Shown here one piece after another: positions 13,575-19,998 of a stretch of DNA of 19,998 nucleotides. The notes under the pieces are model-generated. The model was not told the DNA's origin, searched no databases, and worked only from the letters and a program-made list of their open reading frames with translations. Source of the stretch: Peptococcaceae bacterium (GTDB lineage: Bacteria; Bacillota; Desulfitobacteriia; Desulfitobacteriales; Desulfitobacteriaceae); the NCBI GenBank assembly GCA_031289815.1, contig JAITOS010000042.1:1-19998 (forward strand). Direction: 5' to 3'. Positions within the stretch are counted from its first letter, which is position 1; every line of letters begins with the position of its first letter. The position numbers were made by a program, and so were the translations under genes.

Positions 13575-13600
13575 GAGAAGAAGAGAAGAAGAGAAGAAGA
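13574..13600 (+). repeat. Short purine tandem repeat in the nadB leader
   Basis: The 8-base unit agagaaga is repeated three times plus three more bases (13574-13600). It lies just downstream of the nad promoter and ends 28 bases before the GTG start, so it is transcribed but not translated. Changes in copy number would alter leader length only. Confidence 0.8.
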
Positions 13601-13628
13601 TAGAAAAGACATGAAGGAGGTGAACGTT

Positions 13629-15191
13629 GTGCGTTTATTGAAAACCGACTTTTTGATCATAGGAAGCGGTATTGCCGGTTTGGCGGCGGCTTTAGGACTG
13701 GCGTCCGTGGGCAAGGTGACGATCCTGACCAAGAAAAAAGCGGACGACTGCAATTCGGTACTGGCCCAGGGTGGCATAGCCGCCGCTGTGGGGAAAACGG
13801 ATTCCAGCCAATGGCATAGTGAGGATACCTTGCGGGCTGGAGCCGGTCTTTCCAAGCGCCGTCCGGTTCGCTTGCTGACTGACGCCGCGCCGCAAGTGAT
13901 TCGTTCCCTGAGCGCGCTGGGAGTGCGTTTTGACCGCGATGAAGCCGGAGAACTGGATTTGGCGATGGAAGGCGCGCATGGTCAGCCGCGGGTCCTGCAT
14001 CATGGGGATCAGACGGGGGCGGAAATCTGGCGGGCCTTGCATGAAGAAGCGGAACGGCGCAGTCAGATCGAAATCCGCGCCGGGATAGAGGTTCTGGAAT
14101 TGCTGGTCGATCGGGGACGCTGTGTTGGCGTGGTGGCGGCTGAGGCGCAAGAACTCGTCTGTTGCACCGGCAAAGCGGTGATTCTGGCGACCGGCGGCTG
14201 CGGCAACCTCTTTGAACGGACGACCAATTTGCCGGTCAGCACCGGCGACGGAATGGCGTTGGCCTGGCGCGCTGGCGCTGTCCTGGCCGACATGGAGTTT
14301 ATCCAATTTCATCCGACCGCGCTGGCGGTGGGCGGGCAGCCCCATTTCCTGATCTCGGAAGCTGTGCGCGGCGAAGGGGCGGCGCTGGTCAACGATCAGG
14401 GAGAACGGTTCATGTCAGGCTATCATGAATTGGCTGATTTGGCTTCGCGAGACGTCGTCAGCAGGGCGATCGCGGCTGAGCAAGAGAAGGGGCGCAGCGT
14501 ATTTCTGGACGCCACCGGCATCGGCGCTAAATTTGCCGCTCGTTTCCCCGGTATTCATGAACAACTGCGTCTCTTTGCCATTGACCCGGTTCATGATTGG
14601 ATTCCGGTGACGCCGGTGGCTCATTTTGTCATGGGCGGGGTCAAGACGGATTCCTTCGGACGCTCGTCGCTAGCCAGACTTTGGGCTTGCGGCGAGGCGG
14701 CTTGTACCGGAGTACACGGCGCGAACCGCTTAGCCAGTAATTCCTTGCTGGAGGGATTGGTATTTGGCGGGCGTATCGGCGAAGGAATCAAAGCGCTGCC
14801 GGAGCATTCATGGTCGGATCCGGATCCGGATACTCTGCTGAGCCGGGTGAGCCGCAAACGGAGTTTTCTGCCGCCGAAATCCCTTGCCGCTCAGGATGAG
14901 AGAGCCCAGCGCCTGCGGGAGATCATGTGGCGTCAGGTAGGCATTATCCGGGATGCGAAGAACATGATCGAGGCCCTGTCAGAATTGGAAAAGTTAGGGG
15001 CGGCGACGGCAAGCGACGAATATACCCTGAAAAATATGCTTCAGGTGGCCGGGATCATTACCCGCGCCGCCTTGGCGCGCCGGGAGAGCAGAGGCGGCCA
15101 TTACCGTTCCGATCATCCCCGGGCGAAAGCGTCGCTGGCTACGCATCACGATCAGCGGTCGCCGGCGGTAGGGCTTGGGCAATCCTTATAA
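13629..15191 (+). CDS. nadB: L-aspartate oxidase
   Basis: This 520-residue flavoprotein catalyses the first step of de novo NAD synthesis, oxidising L-aspartate to iminoaspartate in the cytoplasm. The Rossmann motif GSGIAGLAA is at residues 12-20. SVLAQGGIAAAVG, FHPTALAVGG, AVRGEGAALVNDQGERFM, HFVMGGVKTDSFGRS and GEAACTGVHGANRLASNSLLEG are hallmarks of the succinate dehydrogenase/NadB flavoprotein group, and the absence of a complex-specific partner beside it plus nadC and nadA downstream make NadB certain. The start is GTG at 13629 with AAGGAGGTGA five bases before it; the ATG at 13611 would precede that ribosome site. It is first in nadB-nadC-nadA, under the NiaR-type operator. Confidence 0.96.
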   Translation: MRLLKTDFLIIGSGIAGLAAALGLASVGKVTILTKKKADDCNSVLAQGGIAAAVGKTDSSQWHSEDTLRAGAGLSKRRPVRLLTDAAPQVIRSLSALGVRFDRDEAGELDLAMEGAHGQPRVLHHGDQTGAEIWRALHEEAERRSQIEIRAGIEVLELLVDRGRCVGVVAAEAQELVCCTGKAVILATGGCGNLFERTTNLPVSTGDGMALAWRAGAVLADMEFIQFHPTALAVGGQPHFLISEAVRGEGAALVNDQGERFMSGYHELADLASRDVVSRAIAAEQEKGRSVFLDATGIGAKFAARFPGIHEQLRLFAIDPVHDWIPVTPVAHFVMGGVKTDSFGRSSLARLWACGEAACTGVHGANRLASNSLLEGLVFGGRIGEGIKALPEHSWSDPDPDTLLSRVSRKRSFLPPKSLAAQDERAQRLREIMWRQVGIIRDAKNMIEALSELEKLGAATASDEYTLKNMLQVAGIITRAALARRESRGGHYRSDHPRAKASLATHHDQRSPAVGLGQSL

Positions 15192-15223
15192 GCGCATTAT
15201 GATAGAGTGAAAGAGGGATGACG

Positions 15224-16057
15224 ATGAATCGTTTGCAATATGAGGACTCCATAAAAATGGCGTTGCTGGAAGATCTCCGGTACGGGGATTTGGCGACGGC
15301 AGCGATTGTTCGGCCCCGGCAGCGTTCCAAAGCGCTGATGACGGCGAAACAGGACGGGGTGATCGCTGGTTTGGCAGTGGCGGCCGCCGTCTTTGAGATG
15401 GTGGATTCCCATATCGTCTTTAACGCCTTGGCGGAGGAAGGCGCGCCGGTGTGCCGGGGGGATGAGCTGGCCCAAATCGAAGGGCCGACCGCCTCTCTTC
15501 TCAATGCGGAAAGAACGGCGCTGAATTATTTACAGCGCTTATCCGGGATCGCCACCTGCACTCGGCAGGCGGTAGAGTTGGTGCAAGGCTATCCGGCGGT
15601 GATCGTGGATACGCGCAAGACGACGCCCGGTTTAAGAGTTCTGGAGAAATACGCGGTTCGCGCGGGAGGGGGGCGAAATCACCGCTTTACCCTGAGCGAG
15701 GCGGCGATGATTAAGGACAATCATATTGAAGCCGCCGGTGGGATCACGGCGGCGGTAGAGCGGGTCAGAGCCGACGTGGGCCCGACCGTAAAAATTGAAG
15801 TAGAGGCGGAAAGCCTGGAGCAGGTGCGGGAAGCCTTGGCCGCCGGAGCGGATATCATCATGCTGGATAATATGGGTCTCGAAGAGATGGCGCAAGCGGT
15901 GGAATTCATTGGCGGCAGAGCGTTGACGGAAGCGTCCGGCGGGATCACCCTGGACCGTTTGCCGGGCATAGCCGCGACCGGCGTGAATTTCATTTCCCTG
16001 GGATGGCTGACGCATTCGGCCAAGGCTTTGGACATCAGCCTGAATATTGTGGAGTAA
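15224..16057 (+). CDS. nadC: Nicotinate-nucleotide pyrophosphorylase (quinolinate phosphoribosyltransferase)
   Basis: The product is 277 residues, normal for NadC. It converts quinolinate and PRPP to nicotinate mononucleotide, CO2 and PPi. Motifs: N-terminal LLEDLRYGDLATAAI, then NAERTALNYLQRLSGIAT and DTRKTTPGLRVLEKYAV with GGGRNHRFTLSEAAMIKDNH, which form the substrate pocket, and EVEAESLEQVREALAAGADI followed by IMLDNM. The ATG at 15224 is preferred to the ATG at 15218 since GAGGG then sits at proper distance. It starts 32 bases after nadB with no terminator between, so it is translated from the same mRNA. Confidence 0.96.
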   Translation: MNRLQYEDSIKMALLEDLRYGDLATAAIVRPRQRSKALMTAKQDGVIAGLAVAAAVFEMVDSHIVFNALAEEGAPVCRGDELAQIEGPTASLLNAERTALNYLQRLSGIATCTRQAVELVQGYPAVIVDTRKTTPGLRVLEKYAVRAGGGRNHRFTLSEAAMIKDNHIEAAGGITAAVERVRADVGPTVKIEVEAESLEQVREALAAGADIIMLDNMGLEEMAQAVEFIGGRALTEASGGITLDRLPGIAATGVNFISLGWLTHSAKALDISLNIVE

Positions 16058-16098
16058 GCCGCACGGCGACATAAATTGAGTGGATGGGGAGAAAGGCT

Positions 16099-17169
16099 AT
16101 GGGCAGAGAACTTGCGGAATATCAGGGATTAGCGGCAAAGGAGATCACGCAAAGGATCGCCGGGGTCAGGGAGACGCTGGGGAAACGCCTGGTGATTTTG
16201 GCGCATCATTATCAAACGGACGAAGTCATTCAACACAGCGATTTTCGCGGTGATTCATTGAAGCTGGCTCAAATCGCCGCGCGCGAGCAAGAAGCGGAAT
16301 TCATCGTATTCTGCGGAGTCCACTTTATGGCGGAGACCGCGGATATCCTGACGTCGCCGCGGCAAAAAGTGATCCTTCCGGATGTGCTGGCCGGTTGTCC
16401 GATGGCCGATATGGCCGAGCTTAACGCGGTGGAAGCGTGCTGGCGGCAGCTGGGGGAAGCGTATGGCGACCGCTTTACGCCGGTGACGTATATTAATTCC
16501 AACGCCGACGTCAAGGCTTTTTGCGGACGACGGGAGGGCTTGGTCTGTACCTCTTCCAACGCGGATCAGGTATTTCAGCATGTTTTTGCCCAGGGTCAGT
16601 CCGTGATGTTCATGCCGGATGAGCATTTGGGGCGGAATACCGGTTCCAAACTCGGGCTGCGGTCGGAAGAAATCTTCCTGTGGGATTTCCGTTCGCCGGA
16701 AACCATTGTTCTGCCGCCGCAACCGCCGCGGCTGATCGTCTGGAAGGGCTTTTGCTGCGTACATCAGCGGTTTACGCCGGAGCAAATTCAGAACGCGCGG
16801 GCGGAAATCCCCGGGATCCGGGTCATCGTCCATCCGGAATGTCCGCGGGAAATCGTGGCGCTGGCCGACGACGCCGGATCGACGGAATATATCATCCGGA
16901 AAGTAGCCGAGTCGCCGCCGGGAAGCGCCTGGTCGATCGGGACGGAAGCCAATATGATCCGCCGTCTGGCGCGGGAATATCCGGAAAAAATGATTCGCTC
17001 GCTGAATCCGCACCTGAGTCTTTGTAAAAATATGAATTTATTGCAAGAAAAAACGCTGTTATGGGCGCTGGAGAATATCGCGGCAGGGCGGGTAGTGAAC
17101 CAGGTCGCCGTAGAGACGGAGACGGCGAAGCCGGCGGCTTTGGCAGTGCGGCGGATGCTGGAGCTGTAG
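16099..17169 (+). CDS. nadA: Quinolinate synthase (4Fe-4S enzyme)
   Basis: The product is 356 residues and condenses iminoaspartate with dihydroxyacetone phosphate to quinolinate. The three cluster cysteines are C100 in GCPMADMA, C248 in VHPECPRE and C309 in LSLCKNM. Substrate motifs AHHYQTDEVIQHSDFRGDSL, INSNADVKAFCG, CTSSNADQVF and MPDEHLGRNTG are intact. The start is ATG at 16099, since GGAG (16090-16093) is at correct distance; the ATG at 16084 lacks a ribosome site. It lies 41 bases after nadC. The order B-C-A differs from the common A-B-C or B-A-C. The enzyme is oxygen-sensitive, which suits an anaerobe. Confidence 0.96.
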   Translation: MGRELAEYQGLAAKEITQRIAGVRETLGKRLVILAHHYQTDEVIQHSDFRGDSLKLAQIAAREQEAEFIVFCGVHFMAETADILTSPRQKVILPDVLAGCPMADMAELNAVEACWRQLGEAYGDRFTPVTYINSNADVKAFCGRREGLVCTSSNADQVFQHVFAQGQSVMFMPDEHLGRNTGSKLGLRSEEIFLWDFRSPETIVLPPQPPRLIVWKGFCCVHQRFTPEQIQNARAEIPGIRVIVHPECPREIVALADDAGSTEYIIRKVAESPPGSAWSIGTEANMIRRLAREYPEKMIRSLNPHLSLCKNMNLLQEKTLLWALENIAAGRVVNQVAVETETAKPAALAVRRMLEL

Positions 17170-17171
17170 CC

Positions 17172-17200
17172 GCGCGCTGTAGCCCGCGCATTCTTTATTC
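17172..17200 (+). terminator. Weak candidate terminator after nadA
   Basis: gcgcg (17172-17176) pairs with cgcgc (17185-17189) around eight bases and is followed by the T-rich attctttattc. The stem is only 5 bp, so termination may be incomplete. Confidence 0.4.
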
Positions 17201-17229
17201 TTTACTTTACCTAATCTCTGGGGTATAAT
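17201..17229 (+). promoter_or_regulatory. Promoter of the small-protein / FIST-like unit
   Basis: TTTACT (17201-17206) and a perfect TATAAT (17224-17229) are separated by 17 bases. The expected start is about 17236. Confidence 0.75.
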
Positions 17230-17263
17230 AAAATACAGATTTTAGTAAAAAAAGGAGTTTATT

Positions 17264-17320
17264 TTGCTGTTTCAGGAAAATAAGGCAGATGGAGAGGAGA
17301 GTCATTGTGAAATTGAATGA
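17264..17320 (+). CDS. Possible 18-codon leader ORF
   Basis: AAAGGAG (17251-17257) lies six bases before a TTG at 17264, a better initiation site than that of the next gene. The frame encodes MLFQENKADGEESHCEIE and stops at 17318-17320, overlapping the start of the 73-residue gene by 14 bases in another frame. Ribosomes ending here could restart on the neighbouring GTG. It may be a coupling ORF, or a chance initiation site; no family is recognised. Confidence 0.35.
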   Translation: MLFQENKADGEESHCEIE

Positions 17321-17528
17321 CGCGCAGACCAAAAAACTTTTGGAATATACAGGATCCATACAATTCAAGCAATTGGCGCTGAATATGATGTTGACAAGGC
17401 TCAAAGGGATGTACAAAGCGAATCAGACGTCTGTTACGCTGGCTAAATGCACGGCGGAGTTTAATGCACTTTTTGATAAATTCGCGAGAATTATGCAATC
17501 TGACTACGACCAGATTGTGAAGTTATAG
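17307..17528 (+). CDS. Small protein of unknown function (73 residues)
   Basis: I do not recognise this protein. It is predicted to be largely helical, begins MKLNDAQTKKLLEYTGSIQF and contains a hydrophobic/basic helix LALNMMLTRLKGMYKANQ and a polar C-terminal helix ending DYDQIVKL; one cysteine. There is no signal peptide or membrane segment. The GTG at 17307 is favoured by GAGGAGA (17294-17300) at six bases; the alternative ATG at 17289 has no ribosome site. Its stop overlaps the AGGAGGG site of the FIST-like gene ten bases further on, so the two are tightly coupled and the small protein may be a partner or regulator of that sensor-like protein. Confidence 0.7.
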   Translation: MKLNDAQTKKLLEYTGSIQFKQLALNMMLTRLKGMYKANQTSVTLAKCTAEFNALFDKFARIMQSDYDQIVKL

Positions 17529-17538
17529 GAGGGATCGT

Positions 17539-18501
17539 ATGTTAAAGACATTTGAGCAGGCCGTTGCCTTGATCGGCGAACGGAAATTGCTGCATATTTC
17601 AGGAACTGAAGCCCTGCTGCGCAAGCTGCCTAAGGGAAACTGGATCGGCGGTTCGACCGAGTATTTTATGGAAGAAAATGGCGGGCAGGTCAGCGGCGAA
17701 ACGCTGGATATCCAGGAATTGGCCTTTGATACCTACAAACTGTCAGCGTATGGCCCGGCAACGCTGGCCGCCGTCACGAAGGACGCGTATCCTAACGGCT
17801 TCTCCATCATCATTTTGCCCTTTGACAGTGAGGTGCATAAGCAATACGCGCAGAATGCGGCGGACTATGAAGATATCTTTCTCAAAAATATGGTCGGCTG
17901 GATTTCCGGCTTGAATCTAGGCGCGGCGGATCAGACGCCGGTGGCGGTCAATGGCAGTACCGGCGAGGTGTTTGCGGATAAAGCCGTCGTGCTGCATATT
18001 GGCTTGCCCGAAGAGAAAACCGTACAGATCAATATCGTCAACATTTTTACGCCGGACGCCAAAAGCCCGGTCATTACCTTCGGCGAAGATGGTTTCAAGG
18101 CAAAAACCTGCTTCGTGGATGGCAAAGAGGTCGTTTTTGCCGAATATATCGCCGGGAATCAGCTGGACACCAAGCTGCCCCTGATCGGTGATTATTCCGG
18201 CGCCGGCATTAATATTTCGATCAAAAGCATTGAGGATGGGATTGTTCATTTCTACGCCCCGGTATTCGCGGGGATCCAGTACCGTTTTGCCGAGAATATC
18301 CCGGATTATGCGGACGCTTTTAACCAGAAGATTAAAGAGATTGAAAACACAGACGCGGAGTTTGCCTGCAATTGTATCCTTAACTTCTTGTATGGCGGGC
18401 TGGAGGGGAAAAAGATCGGCGGCTTCTACGGGCCGGTCACTTTTGGCGAGATTGCCTGGCAACTGCTCAATCAGACGCTGGTATATTTGCAGATTGTGTA
18501 A
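17539..18501 (+). CDS. FIST_C-like sensory-domain protein
   Basis: This 320-residue cytoplasmic protein has no signal peptide. The last 45 residues have the look of a FIST_C domain: FACNCILNFLYGG (conserved CN), GFYGPVTFGEIAW and LNQTLVYLQIV, comparable with the family's GFYTYGEI...NQTL ending. The first half (GGSTEYFMEENGG, AFDTYKLSAYGPATLAAVTK) is less familiar, though FIST proteins have variable N-terminal parts. FIST domains are thought to bind small ligands and often lie beside or inside signalling proteins, and a membrane histidine kinase follows here after 178 bases. AGGAGGG gives a strong ribosome site overlapping the stop of the preceding small gene. Assignment is pattern-based; a metal or amino-acid ligand cannot be deduced. 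Confidence 0.6.
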   Translation: MLKTFEQAVALIGERKLLHISGTEALLRKLPKGNWIGGSTEYFMEENGGQVSGETLDIQELAFDTYKLSAYGPATLAAVTKDAYPNGFSIIILPFDSEVHKQYAQNAADYEDIFLKNMVGWISGLNLGAADQTPVAVNGSTGEVFADKAVVLHIGLPEEKTVQINIVNIFTPDAKSPVITFGEDGFKAKTCFVDGKEVVFAEYIAGNQLDTKLPLIGDYSGAGINISIKSIEDGIVHFYAPVFAGIQYRFAENIPDYADAFNQKIKEIENTDAEFACNCILNFLYGGLEGKKIGGFYGPVTFGEIAWQLLNQTLVYLQIV

Positions 18502-18679
18502 TAAGATTGTGCAATAACGCGCAAACCGTTTGACAAACGGAAAGTGGCGGCAAGGCGGAACAGCGCGGCTCTCCAAAGGGCGAAGCATAAAGAGGGGCGC
18601 CGGTCAGAGGAGTGGCCCTCTCTGGTGAGTAAACAGGTGAATTTTCTTGCGAACCGGCAGCAAATGAGGCGTAAACAAA
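18502..18679 (+). other. Gap between the FIST-like gene and the kinase
   Basis: No clear terminator or promoter is present. A 6-bp hairpin ccgttt-gac-aaacgg (about 18527-18541) lacks a T tail. agaggg and ccctct (about 18595-18622) could also pair. The kinase may therefore be part of the upstream transcript. Confidence 0.4.
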
Positions 18680-19998
18680 ATGAACAAACTGAGAGATTTC
18701 ATTCAGCGGTATATTGTTTCGGATGAGCTGCCGTTGGAGGCCAGAATCCTGAACATGGTCTGTTGCTTCGGCTTGCTGGCCATTGTGAGCGCTATGGCGG
18801 CTCGCCTGATCGAAAGGGTTCCGTGGCTGGCGATCGCGGTGATGATCGCCATGCTGGTTCTGATTGTGCTGTTTATATTCGTCAACAACCGTTTTCGCAT
18901 TGATAGAGTCGGCACGATTGTTGTACTCGTCGTGCTGTGCGATATTTTGTTTCCGGGTCTTTTTTTCACAAACGGCGGCATGGACAGCGGTATGGCCGCG
19001 TATGTGGTTCTGGGAATCGTTTTAGTCTTTTTGCTGACGAAGGGCAAGACGCGCGTGATTCTCCTGTGCCTGAACCTGACGGTGGTGATCACAGAGTATT
19101 GTATCAACCTCTATAGGCCGGAATGGATCATGCCTTTAAACATGTTTCAACGATGGGCGGATCATCTCCAATCCATCATCGTCAGCGGTCTGTTTATTGG
19201 TTTCGTCATCATCTTTCAAAACAGGATCTATCTCAGGGAAAAAGAGAAAGCGGATGAAGCCAGCCGGGAAATTGCCAAACAGGATGAACTATTGCATGTG
19301 ATACATATCGTGGCGACGATGCTTCTCACCTCGGATGAAGACGAGTTTGAGGAAACATTACGGGAGAGTATGGCCGCCTTGGCTTGCGGGGTGAACGCTG
19401 ACCGCGTGTATATCTGGAAAAAATACGAGGAGGACGGCGAGCTGCGCTATGCGCAGGAATTTGAATGGCTGAACGGCGATATACCGCACCGGAATACGGT
19501 ACAGTCGAAGACCGGAAGTTCTTATGTTAAAAGTATTTTGGAATGGGAGAATACCTTTAGCAGCAGGAAGGTTATTAACGGTCCCTTGTGTGCGCTCACC
19601 CCAAGGGAGCGGCAACAGCTGGACGCCTATGACATTCAATCCATTCTGGCGATTCCCGTGTTTTTGCAAAATGAGTTTTGGGGTTTCGTCAGCTTTGACG
19701 ACTGCCACAGCGAACGCGAATTTTCCGAGGATGAGGTCAACATCATGCGTTCCGGGAGTCTGCTGATGGGCAATGCGCTGGTACGTTACGAAATGACGCA
19801 AAGCTTGATCAAGGCGCGTGAAGACGCGCTTTCCAGCGCCCAGGCCAAAAGCGACTTTCTGGCCAACATGAGCCATGAAATACGAACGCCGATGAACGCC
19901 ATCATCGGCATGACCGCCATCGGCAAAAGAGCGGCGGAAATCCAACGAAAAGACTACTGCCTCAACAAAATCGAAGACGCCTCCAACCATCTGCTGGG
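18680..19998 (+). CDS. Membrane-bound GAF sensor histidine kinase (hybrid type likely), N-terminal part
   Basis: The frame is open to the right edge; 439 residues are visible. About six hydrophobic segments (roughly residues 25-190, e.g. AIAVMIAMLVLIVLFIFV and TIVVLVVLCDILFPGLFF) form an N-terminal membrane sensor module. A charged coiled-coil linker (EKEKADEASREIAKQDELL), a GAF domain (about 215-365, ending LAIPVFLQNEFWGFVSFDD) and the phospho-acceptor helix AKSDFLANMSHEIRTPMNAI with H399 follow. The SHEIRTPMNAIIGM form is usual for hybrid kinases with a C-terminal receiver, which would lie beyond the window. ATG at 18680 follows tgaggc at ten bases, a moderate ribosome site. The upstream FIST-like protein may be its partner. 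The ligand is unknown. Confidence 0.85.
   Translation, partial: MNKLRDFIQRYIVSDELPLEARILNMVCCFGLLAIVSAMAARLIERVPWLAIAVMIAMLVLIVLFIFVNNRFRIDRVGTIVVLVVLCDILFPGLFFTNGGMDSGMAAYVVLGIVLVFLLTKGKTRVILLCLNLTVVITEYCINLYRPEWIMPLNMFQRWADHLQSIIVSGLFIGFVIIFQNRIYLREKEKADEASREIAKQDELLHVIHIVATMLLTSDEDEFEETLRESMAALACGVNADRVYIWKKYEEDGELRYAQEFEWLNGDIPHRNTVQSKTGSSYVKSILEWENTFSSRKVINGPLCALTPRERQQLDAYDIQSILAIPVFLQNEFWGFVSFDDCHSEREFSEDEVNIMRSGSLLMGNALVRYEMTQSLIKAREDALSSAQAKSDFLANMSHEIRTPMNAIIGMTAIGKRAAEIQRKDYCLNKIEDASNHLL

Noticed and set aside
13574..13600. CRISPR-like repeat
   Set aside because: The unit is only 8 bases and there are no spacers.
16255..17013. Long minus-strand open frame opposite nadA (252 codons)
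   Set aside because: It is a GC-driven shadow of nadA: Arg/His-rich, no start signal and no family resemblance. The same holds for those opposite nadB and the CoA-transferase genes.
18502..18679. c-di-GMP or other riboswitch in front of the kinase
   Set aside because: A few gcaaacc- and ggcaagg-like pieces were noticed, but the conserved core and paired stems of GEMM-type riboswitches could not be assembled.
18544..18726. 60-codon plus-strand ORF upstream of the kinase
   Set aside because: It lacks a ribosome site, overlaps the start of the kinase gene in another frame and has random-looking composition.

Overview
The window reads as a chromosomal segment of an endospore-forming, diderm-type Firmicute, most likely a Negativicutes (Sporomusaceae-like) organism. 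This is inferred from spoIIP, a sporulation-kinase-like sensor, a NiaR-type NAD regulator and frequent TTG/GTG starts behind strong AGGAGG-type ribosome sites, together with a fairly GC-rich, low-repeat gene style. Species cannot be named from the sequence alone.

Layout. Positions 1-1226 (minus): a cadmium/zinc resistance operon, cadC followed by a cadA-type P1B ATPase that runs off the left edge, with a near-consensus promoter and an imperfect palindromic operator. 1235-1719 (minus): rpsT (ribosomal protein S20) with terminator and candidate promoter. 1840-5316 (plus): a small 'phage holin family' membrane protein, spoIIP (engulfment peptidoglycan hydrolase) behind a large hairpin that buries its ribosome site, murJ (lipid II flippase) and a DUF2007-like small protein. 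5318-6850 (minus): a soluble PAS histidine kinase, convergent with the previous gene at a distance of one base. 7051-9035 (plus): a promoter, a two-subunit glutaconate-type CoA-transferase and a terminator. 9036-9428: a strong promoter followed by decayed sequence (a frame-broken small ORF and the C-terminal end of a TRAP transporter DctM subunit), then a CPA1-family Na+/H+ antiporter (9429-10694).

10839-12050 is a scarred accessory stretch. It holds an MNT nucleotidyltransferase (minus) whose HEPN toxin partner is reduced to 35 codons, a start-less signal-peptide fragment, and several hairpins. 12051-12845 is a tyrosine-recombinase-like protein that has lost most catalytic residues including the nucleophile. 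A symmetric bidirectional terminator separates it from niaR.

12918-17169 is the NAD module. niaR (minus) and nadB-nadC-nadA (plus) diverge from a 170-base region with a perfect 20-bp palindrome plus a third half-site. The -35 elements of both divergent promoters lie inside this operator, so one repressor can silence itself and de novo NAD synthesis together.

17201-19998 starts with a good promoter and carries a possible 18-codon leader ORF, a 73-residue protein of unknown function, a protein with a FIST_C-like tail, and a membrane-bound (about six membrane segments) GAF-histidine kinase that runs off the right edge. These may form one sensory module. No tRNA, rRNA, CRISPR array, insertion sequence or complete prophage was seen.
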